From: Clostridiales bacterium
GTDB lineage: Bacteria > Bacillota > Clostridia > Christensenellales > Borkfalkiaceae
DNA: 64,000 nucleotides
Reading direction: 5' to 3'
Assembly (NCBI GenBank): GCA_015055725.1
Contig: SVHO01000003.1
Location: forward strand, 28,857 to 92,856
Below, one piece after another: positions 53,273-61,452 of the stretch (its first letter is position 1; every line of letters begins with the position of its first letter). Position numbers and translations under genes: made by a program. The notes beneath the pieces were generated by a model. It was not told the origin of the DNA. It was given only the letters and a program-made list of their open reading frames with translations, and made no database searches.

Positions 53273-54613
53273 GTGGATATTAAAAGACAAAAATTCTTAA
53301 TACTTGGCGCATCAAAAAGTGGATTTTCAGTTGCTAAATATTTGCAAGAAAAAGGTGCAACTTTTTACGTTTATGAAGAACTTAAAACACAAAAAGCAAT
53401 AGAAGCACTTGAAAAGCTAAAAAGTTTAGGGGTAACAAATCTGTCTCGCGATAAGGTTGAAGAAACGCTCAAGGAATGTGAAATTTTGGTTTTAAGCCCA
53501 GGTGTTCCCATAAATCACGAAATAGCCGTTAAAGCAAAGGCGATGGGCAAAAGAATTATGGGTGAATTAGAGTTTGCTTATTGCACATTTTTACCACTTG
53601 TGGTTGGTGTCACTGGAACAAACGGTAAAACAACAACCGTCACTTTAATCAATGGAATACTTGAAAAAGCAGGCGTTAAAAGTCAACTTGTTGGTAACGT
53701 TGGAACGCCTTTTACAGAAAAATTAAATATAATTGATAATGAAACGGTGTGCGTGACTGAAGTTTCAAGTTATCAGTTAGAAAGCGTGAACTATTTTTGT
53801 CCACATATTTCTTGTGTTTTGAATATTGCACCTGACCATCTTGAACGCCATTACAGTATGGAAAATTACATATATCTAAAAAAACGCATATTTAAAAATC
53901 AACGAGAAAGTGAATATGCAATTTTGAATTTTGACGATATAACGGTAAAGAATTTTTTTGCAGACGTTAAAGCAAAGGTTTATTGGGTATCATTAAAAGG
54001 TAAGGTTGACGGCGCGTATAGAAAAGACGGAAAACTCTATTGCTTTGATGAATACGTTATTGATGAAGAACAACTAAAAATCAAGGGTGAACACAACGTT
54101 TATAACGTTTTATTTGCAATATTAACGGCAAAACTTTTAGGCGTTTTAACTCAAAGTATAGTTGACTTTTTAATAGAATTTAAAGGTGTTAACCATAGAA
54201 TACAATTCGTTAAAGAAAAAAACGGCGTGGAATATTATAACGATTCAAAAGCAACAAACACCGCTTCAACTATAAGCGCATTAGCATCAATAAAAAAACC
54301 TATGGTGCTAATTCTTGGTGGAAGTGAAAAGGGGGAAGATTATAATGAGCTGTTTGAAGTTGTTAAACAATCTCCCGTGCGCCACGTAATTTTAACGGGT
54401 GATTCTAAATTTAATATGCTTGAAAGTGCGGGAAAAATGGGGGTTAACGATATAACGCTTACGGCAGACTTTAATTATGCTGTGATGATAGCGTCGGTAA
54501 TCGCTAAGGAAGGGGATTGTGTTTTGCTTAGTCCTTCTTGTGCAAGTTTTGATAAGTTTAATAGTTTTGAAGAGCGTGGTGAAGCGTTTATCAAAGCGGT
54601 GGAGGAATTATAA
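53273..54613 (+). CDS. murD: UDP-MurNAc-L-alanine:D-glutamate ligase MurD
   Basis: Adds D-glutamate to UDP-MurNAc-Ala. 446 aa from a GTG at 53273, which has GAGG 6 nt upstream. An ATG at 53207 would lie inside mraY and adds a non-homologous stretch. Motifs: ILGASKSGFSVAKYL, GVTGTNGKTTT, EVSSYQLE, NIAPDHLERH, NDSKATNTAST and LSPSCASFDKF. Confidence 0.95.
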   Translation: MDIKRQKFLILGASKSGFSVAKYLQEKGATFYVYEELKTQKAIEALEKLKSLGVTNLSRDKVEETLKECEILVLSPGVPINHEIAVKAKAMGKRIMGELEFAYCTFLPLVVGVTGTNGKTTTVTLINGILEKAGVKSQLVGNVGTPFTEKLNIIDNETVCVTEVSSYQLESVNYFCPHISCVLNIAPDHLERHYSMENYIYLKKRIFKNQRESEYAILNFDDITVKNFFADVKAKVYWVSLKGKVDGAYRKDGKLYCFDEYVIDEEQLKIKGEHNVYNVLFAILTAKLLGVLTQSIVDFLIEFKGVNHRIQFVKEKNGVEYYNDSKATNTASTISALASIKKPMVLILGGSEKGEDYNELFEVVKQSPVRHVILTGDSKFNMLESAGKMGVNDITLTADFNYAVMIASVIAKEGDCVLLSPSCASFDKFNSFEERGEAFIKAVEEL

Positions 54614-55735
54614 TTGAAAAAAACCACCTTAAAAGAAGCAAGAAAAGAAAGTGGTGATATTTTTTTACCTATAGCCGTTCTTTTGCTTGCGGTTATTGGA
54701 ACGGTTTTTATATATTCAGCAAGCAAATATTCGGCACAAAAAACTTATGGCGACGCTTTTTATTTTGTAAAAAAGCAAGTAATTGGTGTTTTGCTTGGCG
54801 TTGTTGCTATGCTCTTTACGTGTTTTTACGACTATAAAAAATTAAAAAAATTCACTTTGCCCGTCGCAATTATTTCTTTCGTTTTATTAGGGCTTGTTTT
54901 CGTGCCGGGGATTGGTGTTGAAAATTATGGCGCAAAGCGTTGGATAGGGTTGGGGGGAATTACACTTCAGCCGTCTGAAATAGCAAAGTTTGCACTTATA
55001 CTTTTTTGTGCGTCATACATATCAAAAAACCCACAAAGAATAAGTAAATTCAAGGGTATTCTTCCAGTTTTATTATTTGGTGGAGGATTATGTTTAATGA
55101 TAATCTTAGAGCCAAATATGAGCATAACCGTTTGCGTTGCAGTTCTTATGATAACAATGCTTTTTTCAGCGGGTATGAAACTAAAACATTTTGCGCTTTT
55201 AATAATTCCTGCAATCGCGCTTGGGGTAGTTTTGATAATTGCAGAACCGTATAGATTAAATAGGTTAACCGCATTTTTAAACCCTTGGTCAAGTCCTAAA
55301 GGCGAAGGATATCAACTCTTGCAATCGCTTTACGCATTAGGTTCGGGCGGTTGGTTCGGTGTTGGAATTTTTAATTCACGTCAAAAATACGCATTTTTGC
55401 CTTTTGCAGAGTCTGATTTTATTTTGTCCGTTATAGGGGAAGAAATAGGTTTTATTGGCTTATTGTTGTTTTTTTCACTTTTGGGATTTATCATATATCG
55501 TGGTCTTAAAATAGCATCGAGAGCAAAGGACGTTTTTGGGTTTATACTTGCCGTTGGAATAACTATGATTTTTGGAATTCAAACGGTTGTCAACGCTTTA
55601 GTTGTGACGGGTAGTATTCCACCAACTGGGCTTCCATTACCGCTAGTGTCAAGTGGAAACACTTCTATAATAATATTTATGGCGGAAATGGGCGTGCTTT
55701 TTAACGTTTCAAAACAAGGTTCTTTAACTTTTTAA
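54614..55735 (+). CDS. ftsW: SEDS peptidoglycan polymerase FtsW (SpoVE type)
   Basis: Septal glycan-strand polymerase working with the class B PBP. 373 aa, ten membrane helices. SEDS signature: GAKRWIGLGGITLQPSEIAKFA, FLNPWSSPKGEGYQLLQSLYALGSGGWFGVG with the catalytic Asp-region loop, PFAESDFILSVIGEE, and TGLPLPLVSSGNTS. Start is TTG, 8 nt after GGAGG, directly following the murD stop. murG and murC, usual neighbours, are missing. Confidence 0.95.
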   Translation: MKKTTLKEARKESGDIFLPIAVLLLAVIGTVFIYSASKYSAQKTYGDAFYFVKKQVIGVLLGVVAMLFTCFYDYKKLKKFTLPVAIISFVLLGLVFVPGIGVENYGAKRWIGLGGITLQPSEIAKFALILFCASYISKNPQRISKFKGILPVLLFGGGLCLMIILEPNMSITVCVAVLMITMLFSAGMKLKHFALLIIPAIALGVVLIIAEPYRLNRLTAFLNPWSSPKGEGYQLLQSLYALGSGGWFGVGIFNSRQKYAFLPFAESDFILSVIGEEIGFIGLLLFFSLLGFIIYRGLKIASRAKDVFGFILAVGITMIFGIQTVVNALVVTGSIPPTGLPLPLVSSGNTSIIIFMAEMGVLFNVSKQGSLTF

Positions 55736-55781
55736 CAAAGTTTTCCATAAAATAAACTATCTACGTTAACGGGAGAATTTT

Positions 55782-57035
55782 ATGGAAAAATTTGTGATAA
55801 ACGGCGGTGCTAAATTAAGCGGAAGTTTAAGGGTTGAAAGCGCAAAAAACGCAGTTCTTCCTATGCTTGCAGGTGCTATTTTAACTGATGAAAAAGTGAT
55901 TATTAAAAATTGCCCTAAAATTGAAGACGTTTTAACAATGATTAAAATTCTTGCCCGTTTAGGTGTTAAAACGCAATTTTTAGGCGAAGATTTAATGGTT
56001 GACGCAAGCAACATCAACGGTTATGAAATCCCCGATGAATTGGGGAAAGAGTTGCGCTCGTCTGTCTTTATGATGGGCGCGCTTATTTCGCGTTTTAAAA
56101 AAGCAAAAGTTTCATATCCCGGTGGGTGTAAAATAGGGGCAAGACCTATAAATTTACACCTTGACGGGTTAAAACAAATGGGTGTTAACGTTATAGAAAA
56201 TGAAGAGTATATAGAGTGTTTTGCAAGCGACCTAAAAGGTTGTAAAATAAAACTTTCTTATCCGTCAGTTGGCGCAACTGAAAATTTAATGCTCTCTGCC
56301 GTTTTAGCACAAGGAAAAACTGAATTACACGGCGTTGCAAAAGAACCTGAAATAGTTGATTTAATGCAGTTTCTAAATAAAATGGGTGCAAAGGTTTACG
56401 GCGCTGGAACGTCAACCATACTTATTGAAGGGGTTAAAAAACTGCATGCGGTGGAATATAAACCTATAGCCGATAGAATTGAAGCAGGGACGTATTTATT
56501 ATCCGCAGTAATTACTGGGGGTGAAATTGAAGTTAATGGCTGTGATGCAAAAAATATTTATCCGTTAATACATAAACTTTGCGATAACACTTGTAAAATT
56601 AGTATAAAAAATGATATAATATACGTAAAAAGTGGAAGAGTGCCAAAATCGTTTGATTTTTCAACAGGGCCTTATCCATTTTTCCCAACTGATTTGCAAG
56701 CACAAACAATGGTGTTAAGCACTATATCACAAGGCGTTTCGACTATAATTGAAAACGTTTTCGAAAACAGGTTTTGCCACGTGAGTGAACTTAAAAAAAT
56801 GGGTGCAGATATATCGGTTAAGGGGAGACGCGCAACTGTAAACGGTGTTAATCGTTTACACGGTGCAAAGGTTTTTGCAAACGACTTGCGCGGTGGCTCT
56901 GCTTTGGTTTTGGCAGGGCTTAACGCTGAAGGCGTAAGCGAGATTTATGGGGTAAACCATATTAAACGTGGATACTTAAATATTGATGAAAAGTTGCGCA
57001 CGCTTGGCGCGAACGTTAAACTACAAAAAGAATAG
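55782..57035 (+). CDS. murA: UDP-GlcNAc 1-carboxyvinyltransferase MurA
   Basis: First committed step of peptidoglycan synthesis: moves enolpyruvate from PEP to UDP-GlcNAc. 417 aa. KSAKN-like N-terminus VESAKNAVLPMLAG, the loop PGGCKIGARPINLHL with the catalytic Cys that fosfomycin attacks, and the C-terminal DLRGGSALVLAGL. GGGAG ribosome site. Its place between ftsW and divIB matches other clostridia. Confidence 0.96.
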   Translation: MEKFVINGGAKLSGSLRVESAKNAVLPMLAGAILTDEKVIIKNCPKIEDVLTMIKILARLGVKTQFLGEDLMVDASNINGYEIPDELGKELRSSVFMMGALISRFKKAKVSYPGGCKIGARPINLHLDGLKQMGVNVIENEEYIECFASDLKGCKIKLSYPSVGATENLMLSAVLAQGKTELHGVAKEPEIVDLMQFLNKMGAKVYGAGTSTILIEGVKKLHAVEYKPIADRIEAGTYLLSAVITGGEIEVNGCDAKNIYPLIHKLCDNTCKISIKNDIIYVKSGRVPKSFDFSTGPYPFFPTDLQAQTMVLSTISQGVSTIIENVFENRFCHVSELKKMGADISVKGRRATVNGVNRLHGAKVFANDLRGGSALVLAGLNAEGVSEIYGVNHIKRGYLNIDEKLRTLGANVKLQKE

Positions 57036-57046
57036 GCGAACAACTA

Positions 57047-57841
57047 ATGAGAACGAAAAGGACGGCGATTATTTTAATAACTTTGATTTTTGCTCTTACG
57101 GCAGTGATATCTATCGTTGGGCTTTTTTCGGTTAAAAAAGTATCGGTTAATTTTGCCGTTTCAGATAAAACCGACGTTAAAAGCATTCAAAAGGTGTTGG
57201 ACGGGTTTTTAGGGGACAATCTTTTACTCGTTAAAGATGGTGAAGTTGAGCAAGTGTTAAAGGGTTATCATTACGTTGAAGTTGTTTCAGTAAAAAAAGA
57301 ATTTCCAAACGTTCTTTCAGTTAGCGTTAGAGAACGCAGAGAGATTTATTACGTTAAAGGTGGACAAGAATATTTCGTCACGACGGAAGATGGGTTCGTT
57401 TTAAAATCTATTGAAGAATGCGAGTTTTCGGGCAATACTTCGCGTGATAAAATTCTTTTAGATTTAAAGGGGCTTTCAATAACTTCTGCGACAATCGGCA
57501 ACTATTTAAAAACCGATAACGACGTGTTGTTAAACACCTTATTTAAAATGGCTAAAAGCGTCAATTTAACCGATTGCATAAAGTCTATTGAACTTAGCAA
57601 ATTCTCGGATATTGCCGATATAGGTGAATATAACGCGGTGTTTGAAACTTATTCCGGTACAAAACTTAAAGTTGAAAATATGGAAGAAGATGGTGTTGAT
57701 AAAACGATAAATGCTTTTTCCGTTTACGATAATATTTTAACAGACTATCAAAAAGCCTGTGGTGAAATTCAGTCATATAAAATGGTTGATGGCAAATACA
57801 GGGTGACTTATGAACAAACACCCGTTTGGACAAGCGATTAA
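57047..57841 (+). CDS. divIB: Cell division protein DivIB/FtsQ
   Basis: 264 aa. Short cytoplasmic tail, one membrane helix (about 7-28), then a POTRA domain (about 29-100, starting KKVSVNFAV) and the FtsQ-type beta domain including VREREIYYVK-like sequence and NAVFETYSGTKLKVEN. Part of the DivIB-DivIC-FtsL complex that controls the septal synthase. Starts 11 nt after murA. Confidence 0.88.
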   Translation: MRTKRTAIILITLIFALTAVISIVGLFSVKKVSVNFAVSDKTDVKSIQKVLDGFLGDNLLLVKDGEVEQVLKGYHYVEVVSVKKEFPNVLSVSVRERREIYYVKGGQEYFVTTEDGFVLKSIEECEFSGNTSRDKILLDLKGLSITSATIGNYLKTDNDVLLNTLFKMAKSVNLTDCIKSIELSKFSDIADIGEYNAVFETYSGTKLKVENMEEDGVDKTINAFSVYDNILTDYQKACGEIQSYKMVDGKYRVTYEQTPVWTSD

Positions 57842-57856
57842 AGGAAGGGGTGAACG

Positions 57857-58957
57857 ATGCACAAAAAACAAGTTGCCGTGATTGACGTTGGGTCTTCTAA
57901 AATTACGGCGTTGATTGGTGAACGTGGAATAAACAAAACTTTCGTCATAAAAGGTCGCTATTCTTATGAGTATGACGGCTTTGCTGACGGTGTGTTTTTC
58001 GATGCGGAAAAATTAAAACAAATTTTATTTACTATTGGTGAAATCGTTAAAAAAGCAGGGCTTGACACTGTTTACGTCGGTGTTCCTGGCGAATTCACGC
58101 AAGTAATGGTTAGAGATAGCCAAATCTCTTTTTCAAAGAAGAAGAAAATTCAAAGTGAAGACGTTGATGCTCTTTTTGACTCGGCTTTCGTGCTTTCATC
58201 AACTAAATATACGCTTATTAACCGTTCGGCAGTAGTTTATGAACTTGATGATTTTCGTAGACTTGCAAATCCCGTTGGTTCTACGAGTGAAATATTAAAA
58301 GGTAAACTTTCATTTATAGTTTGCAGTAATTATTTTATTGAAAGCGTAAAACCTGCCCTTGAAACTGCGGGGATTAAATGCGTTGAGTGTGTTTCCACTT
58401 CAATTGCTCAAGCGCTTTATTTGGTTGAAGCAGAAACACGGGATAGAATTGCAGTTGTTGCGGACGTTGGATACATCTCTTCAACTTTAACGATAATCCA
58501 AGGTGACGGAATTTTGTTTGAACGCTCTTTCGGGTATGGTGGCGGATATATTACAGCTTCAATAACTGAAAAGTTTTCAGTTGATTTTGACGTTGCAGAA
58601 AGTCTTAAAAGAAAAACAAGCCTTAGTCGTATAACTTCGTCAACATACGACCTTATTGATGGTGAAAACGGCGAATATTATGCTATAGAAGATTTAAAAA
58701 ACACCATTAAAAGTAGTTTAGACGTGCTTTGTGAAAATATTTCAGACGCGCTTGACGAGTCGGGCTATGATATACCTGAATACGTTCCGATTATGATAAC
58801 GGGCGGTGGAATTTCTTATATTCGCGGGGCAAAAGAACACGTTGCTGGTAGACTTGGAAAGGCGGTGGAAATTGTAGCGCCAAAAGTTCCGCTTATGGAT
58901 AAGCCGGTGGAATCGGCAGTTCTTTCACTATTAGAGCTTGCGTTAGAACAAAATTAA
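57857..58957 (+). CDS. ftsA: FtsA-like cell division ATPase
   Basis: Actin-fold protein that ties FtsZ to the membrane. 366 aa. Phosphate-1 VIDVGSSKITALIGE, the 1C domain (about 80-165), phosphate-2 VVADVGYISSTLTII and adenosine motif MITGGGISYIRGA. The chain stops at VLSLLELALEQN right after the ATPase core. The C-terminal amphipathic membrane-targeting helix seen in most FtsA proteins is not present. It lies between divIB and ftsZ with an AAGGGG ribosome site. Confidence 0.9.
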   Translation: MHKKQVAVIDVGSSKITALIGERGINKTFVIKGRYSYEYDGFADGVFFDAEKLKQILFTIGEIVKKAGLDTVYVGVPGEFTQVMVRDSQISFSKKKKIQSEDVDALFDSAFVLSSTKYTLINRSAVVYELDDFRRLANPVGSTSEILKGKLSFIVCSNYFIESVKPALETAGIKCVECVSTSIAQALYLVEAETRDRIAVVADVGYISSTLTIIQGDGILFERSFGYGGGYITASITEKFSVDFDVAESLKRKTSLSRITSSTYDLIDGENGEYYAIEDLKNTIKSSLDVLCENISDALDESGYDIPEYVPIMITGGGISYIRGAKEHVAGRLGKAVEIVAPKVPLMDKPVESAVLSLLELALEQN

Positions 58958-58977
58958 AACTAAAAAGGAGAAAAACA

Positions 58978-60204
58978 ATGTTTGGTCAAGAATATGCAGT
59001 TAATTCTGCGGTAATAAAAGTTATGGGTGTTGGTGGCGGTGGTTGCAACGCCGTTAACAGTATGATTGAATCTAATTTATCAAGTGCGGAATTTATCGCC
59101 GTTAATACGGATAATCAAGCACTTTTGCTTTCAAAAGCAAATAAAACTTTGCAAATAGGGGCAAAACTCACTAAGGGTTTAGGTGCGGGAAGTGACCCCA
59201 ACGTTGGTGAAGCCGCCGCAGAAGAGTCTAAAGAAGAAATTGCTGAACTTTTGCAAGGAACAGATCTTTTGTTTATCGCTGCAGGGATGGGTGGCGGAAC
59301 GGGTACGGGTGCCGCTTCAGTTATCGCAAGGATTGCAAGAGAATTAGGTATTTTAACTATAGCGGTAGTCACAAAACCTTTCTCGTTTGAAGGCAAAGTT
59401 AGAAATGAAAATGCAAATAAGGGTATTATAAATCTTAAAAAATACGTTGATACCTTGGTCATAATTCCTAATGATAAACTTTTACAATATTTGCCTCCAC
59501 AAACGGGCATGCTTGATGCGTTTAAGGTTGCGGACGATATGCTTAAACAAGGTATAGTTGGAATAGTTGACTTAATTGCAACGCCATCACTTATTAACCT
59601 TGACTTTGCAGACGTTAACACCGTTATGCGCAATCAAGGGCTTGCTCATATGGGTATTGGTAGGGCAAAAGGCGAAAATAGAGTTATTGAATCGGTTAGA
59701 CAAGCCGTTTCAAGTCCTTTACTTGAAACCACAATTGAAGGTGCAAAATCAGTTATCCTTAACGTGACTGGTGGTAAAGACCTTATGCTCAACGAAGTTA
59801 ACGAAGCTGCCGTTCTCGTTCAAGGTATTATTGACGACCAAGCAAATATTATCTTTGGTGCAACCATTGATGAAAATATGGTTGATGAAGTAAAAATTAC
59901 AGTTATTGCAACTGGGTTTTCTGCGCTAAAAGATGAAAAGATTGAAGTTGAAATAAAGCCTGCTTTACAATTTAATTCACAAGAAAAGCAAGTTGAAAAA
60001 GATAATTCACTTCCACCGCTTTTGCGTGAAATTGAAGAAAACGAACGCCGTGCCGTTGAGCAAGAGCAACAAATTGAACAGGTTGAAAGTGTTGTTGAAG
60101 CAGACCCCGTCGTTGAAGAAATTGAACAAAAATTAAACGCAGAACCCGAACAAAAGAAAGGAAAAGAACTCCCTGCGTTTATGAGAAAATTGTTTAGAAA
60201 ATAA
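58978..60204 (+). CDS. ftsZ: Cell division protein FtsZ
   Basis: Tubulin-like GTPase forming the Z-ring. 408 aa. GVGGGGCNAVN, the GTP signature GGGTGTG (105-111), NPNDKLL-like IIPNDKLLQYL and the T7 synergy loop in LINLDFADV. A Glu/Gln-rich linker (about 335-395) leads to the conserved C-terminal peptide ELPAFMRKLFRK (397-408), which binds FtsA, SepF and other partners. Strong AAGGAG ribosome site. A terminator follows, ending the dcw cluster. Confidence 0.98.
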   Translation: MFGQEYAVNSAVIKVMGVGGGGCNAVNSMIESNLSSAEFIAVNTDNQALLLSKANKTLQIGAKLTKGLGAGSDPNVGEAAAEESKEEIAELLQGTDLLFIAAGMGGGTGTGAASVIARIARELGILTIAVVTKPFSFEGKVRNENANKGIINLKKYVDTLVIIPNDKLLQYLPPQTGMLDAFKVADDMLKQGIVGIVDLIATPSLINLDFADVNTVMRNQGLAHMGIGRAKGENRVIESVRQAVSSPLLETTIEGAKSVILNVTGGKDLMLNEVNEAAVLVQGIIDDQANIIFGATIDENMVDEVKITVIATGFSALKDEKIEVEIKPALQFNSQEKQVEKDNSLPPLLREIEENERRAVEQEQQIEQVESVVEADPVVEEIEQKLNAEPEQKKGKELPAFMRKLFRK

Positions 60205-60216
60205 GAACTATAAAAT

Positions 60217-60250
60217 AAAAGCGGTAATCGTTTGATTACCGCTTTTTGCT
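60217..60250 (+). terminator. Terminator after ftsZ
   Basis: AAAAGCGGTAATC (60217-60229) pairs perfectly with GATTACCGCTTTT (60234-60246), 4-nt loop, then T-rich. Confidence 0.92.
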
Positions 60251-60289
60251 TGTATGATTTTATATAAATACGATTAAGTATTTCAGTAA

Positions 60290-60320
60290 AAAAAGGATGG
60301 CGTAAAACCATCCTTTTTTA
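60290..60320 (-). terminator. Terminator of the tRNA-Pro gene
   Basis: AAAAAGGATGG (60290-60300) pairs with CCATCCTTTTT (60308-60318). Read on the minus strand it lies 4 nt after the CCA end of the tRNA and ends in a T-run. Confidence 0.85.
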
Positions 60321-60321
60321 T

Positions 60322-60397
60322 TGGTCGGAGTAGCGAGACTTGAACTCACGGCCTCTTGCCCCCCAGACAAGCGCGCTACCAACTGCGCCATACCCCG
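60322..60397 (-). tRNA. tRNA-Pro (anticodon GGG)
   Basis: 76 nt with an encoded CCA. Acceptor arm CGGGGTA pairs with TACTCCG (one G-U). D-arm has the TTGGTAGCG form, the T-loop is GTTCAAG-type, and the anticodon loop CTGGGGG places GGG at 60362-60364 (complement), reading CCC and CCU. The anticodon stem CTTGT/GCAAG has a terminal G-U pair. The GGG anticodon is less common than TGG in low-GC Bacillota, so a second tRNA-Pro probably exists elsewhere. Confidence 0.95.
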
Positions 60398-60409
60398 TTT
60401 GCGCATTAT

Positions 60410-60438
60410 ATTGTATCATAACTTTTTTTATTTTGCAA
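60410..60438 (-). promoter_or_regulatory. Promoter of tRNA-Pro
   Basis: On the minus strand: TTGCAA (60433-60438), 17-nt spacer, TACAAT (60410-60415), 12 nt ahead of the mature tRNA 5' end. Confidence 0.65.
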
Positions 60439-60519
60439 CAAAAAAAGGGGGTAAATATTAGACTATTTTAAAAAATAATGTTAAAATGATTTTGTTAAAG
60501 AAAAAGTAGGAATTCACTT

Positions 60520-61185
60520 ATGAGAATTAGAAGAAAAAAACATTTAAAAGAACGCCTTTTAGAACTTAATGATTACGTTATAGTTCCCGAACGCGATATA
60601 CCAAACGTAAAAGAAGCGGTTAAAAATAAAAAGTATTTTGTATATGAAAAAATCTTTTCAAATAACAACCCCGTTGAACTTGAAGTTGGGTGTGGAAAAG
60701 GTGGTTTTATAATCGAAAAGGCTATGCGCAACCCTAACGTTAACTTTATTGCCGTTGAACTTCTTGAAAATATAATCGTTATGGCAGGGGAAAAGGCAAA
60801 AGAAAAGAATCTTAAAAACTTGGTATTCGTAAATAGTGGTGCTGAATATTTGCCAAGATATATTAAAGAAAATTCAATTCAAAATATATATCTTAACTTT
60901 TCGCCACCTTACCCACAAAGTGCTTACGAATCGCATAGGCTAACCTGCGAACGAAACGTTTTATCTTATAAAGATTATCTTGTAAAAGGTGGTGCTGTTT
61001 ATCAAAAAACTGATGATAAACCTTTCTTTGATTACTCGTTTGAAGAGTTCAAAAATTGTGGTTTTAGCGTTTTAGACGTTTCTGATAAACTTAACGATAA
61101 AAATTATGATAATATTATAACTGAATATGAAAAAAAATTCCGAGATTTAGGCATGCCGATATATGCTTTAATTGCAAGAAAATAA
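60520..61185 (+). CDS. trmB: tRNA (guanine-N7)-methyltransferase TrmB-like, altered motif
   Basis: 221 aa. The SAM-binding LEVGCGKGGFI and FIAVELLENII follow the TrmB pattern, and the C-terminal TEYEKKFRDLGMPIY is the usual substrate-binding end (TxYExxFxxxGxPI). The central motif, normally DPWPKKRHxKRR, reads PPYPQSAYESHR. Asp and Trp are gone, and with them the proposed catalytic Asp. It may still methylate G46 by other residues or have changed substrate. AGGA ribosome site. Own transcription unit. Confidence 0.85.
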   Translation: MRIRRKKHLKERLLELNDYVIVPERDIPNVKEAVKNKKYFVYEKIFSNNNPVELEVGCGKGGFIIEKAMRNPNVNFIAVELLENIIVMAGEKAKEKNLKNLVFVNSGAEYLPRYIKENSIQNIYLNFSPPYPQSAYESHRLTCERNVLSYKDYLVKGGAVYQKTDDKPFFDYSFEEFKNCGFSVLDVSDKLNDKNYDNIITEYEKKFRDLGMPIYALIARK

Positions 61186-61192
61186 TAAACGT

Positions 61193-61220
61193 GGTTGTGA
61201 TTTTTGTCACAGCCTTTTTT
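61193..61220 (+). terminator. Terminator after the trmB-like gene
   Basis: GGTTGTGA (61193-61200) pairs with TCACAGCC (61207-61214), one G-U, followed by six Ts. Confidence 0.8.
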
Positions 61221-61263
61221 GTTTTTAAAGGTTTTTTGCAAAATAATTGCTTGTTTTTTGATT

Positions 61264-61282
61264 TTTCTACTTTCGGTAGAGT
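61264..61282. repeat. Intergenic GGTAGA/TCTACC element, copy 2
   Basis: TTTCTACTTTCGGTAGAGT, 18 of 19 identical to 7658-7676. More GGTAGA, GTAGAG and GTAGA units follow to about 61375. Like copy 1 it lies upstream of a forward gene (here the GT8-PlsC fusion), about 170 nt before its start codon. Confidence 0.55.
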
Positions 61283-61452
61283 TTAATTTTCGGCGGTAGA
61301 AAACCAAGAAAATCGTTCAACGGGAAGTAGAGGGTTGTAGAATTATTTTCAATATTAAAGCCTTAAATCGTAGAGAAAAAATCGTTGTAAATGGCTAACG
61401 ATTAATGTAAAATCGTCGTGTAAACTTTATTAAAAAGCGCAAAGGAGATAGT

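Noticed and set aside
59115..59633. 172-codon minus-strand open frame inside ftsZ
   Set aside because: Antisense to conserved FtsZ coding sequence; composition is the mirror of FtsZ codons, with no ribosome site.
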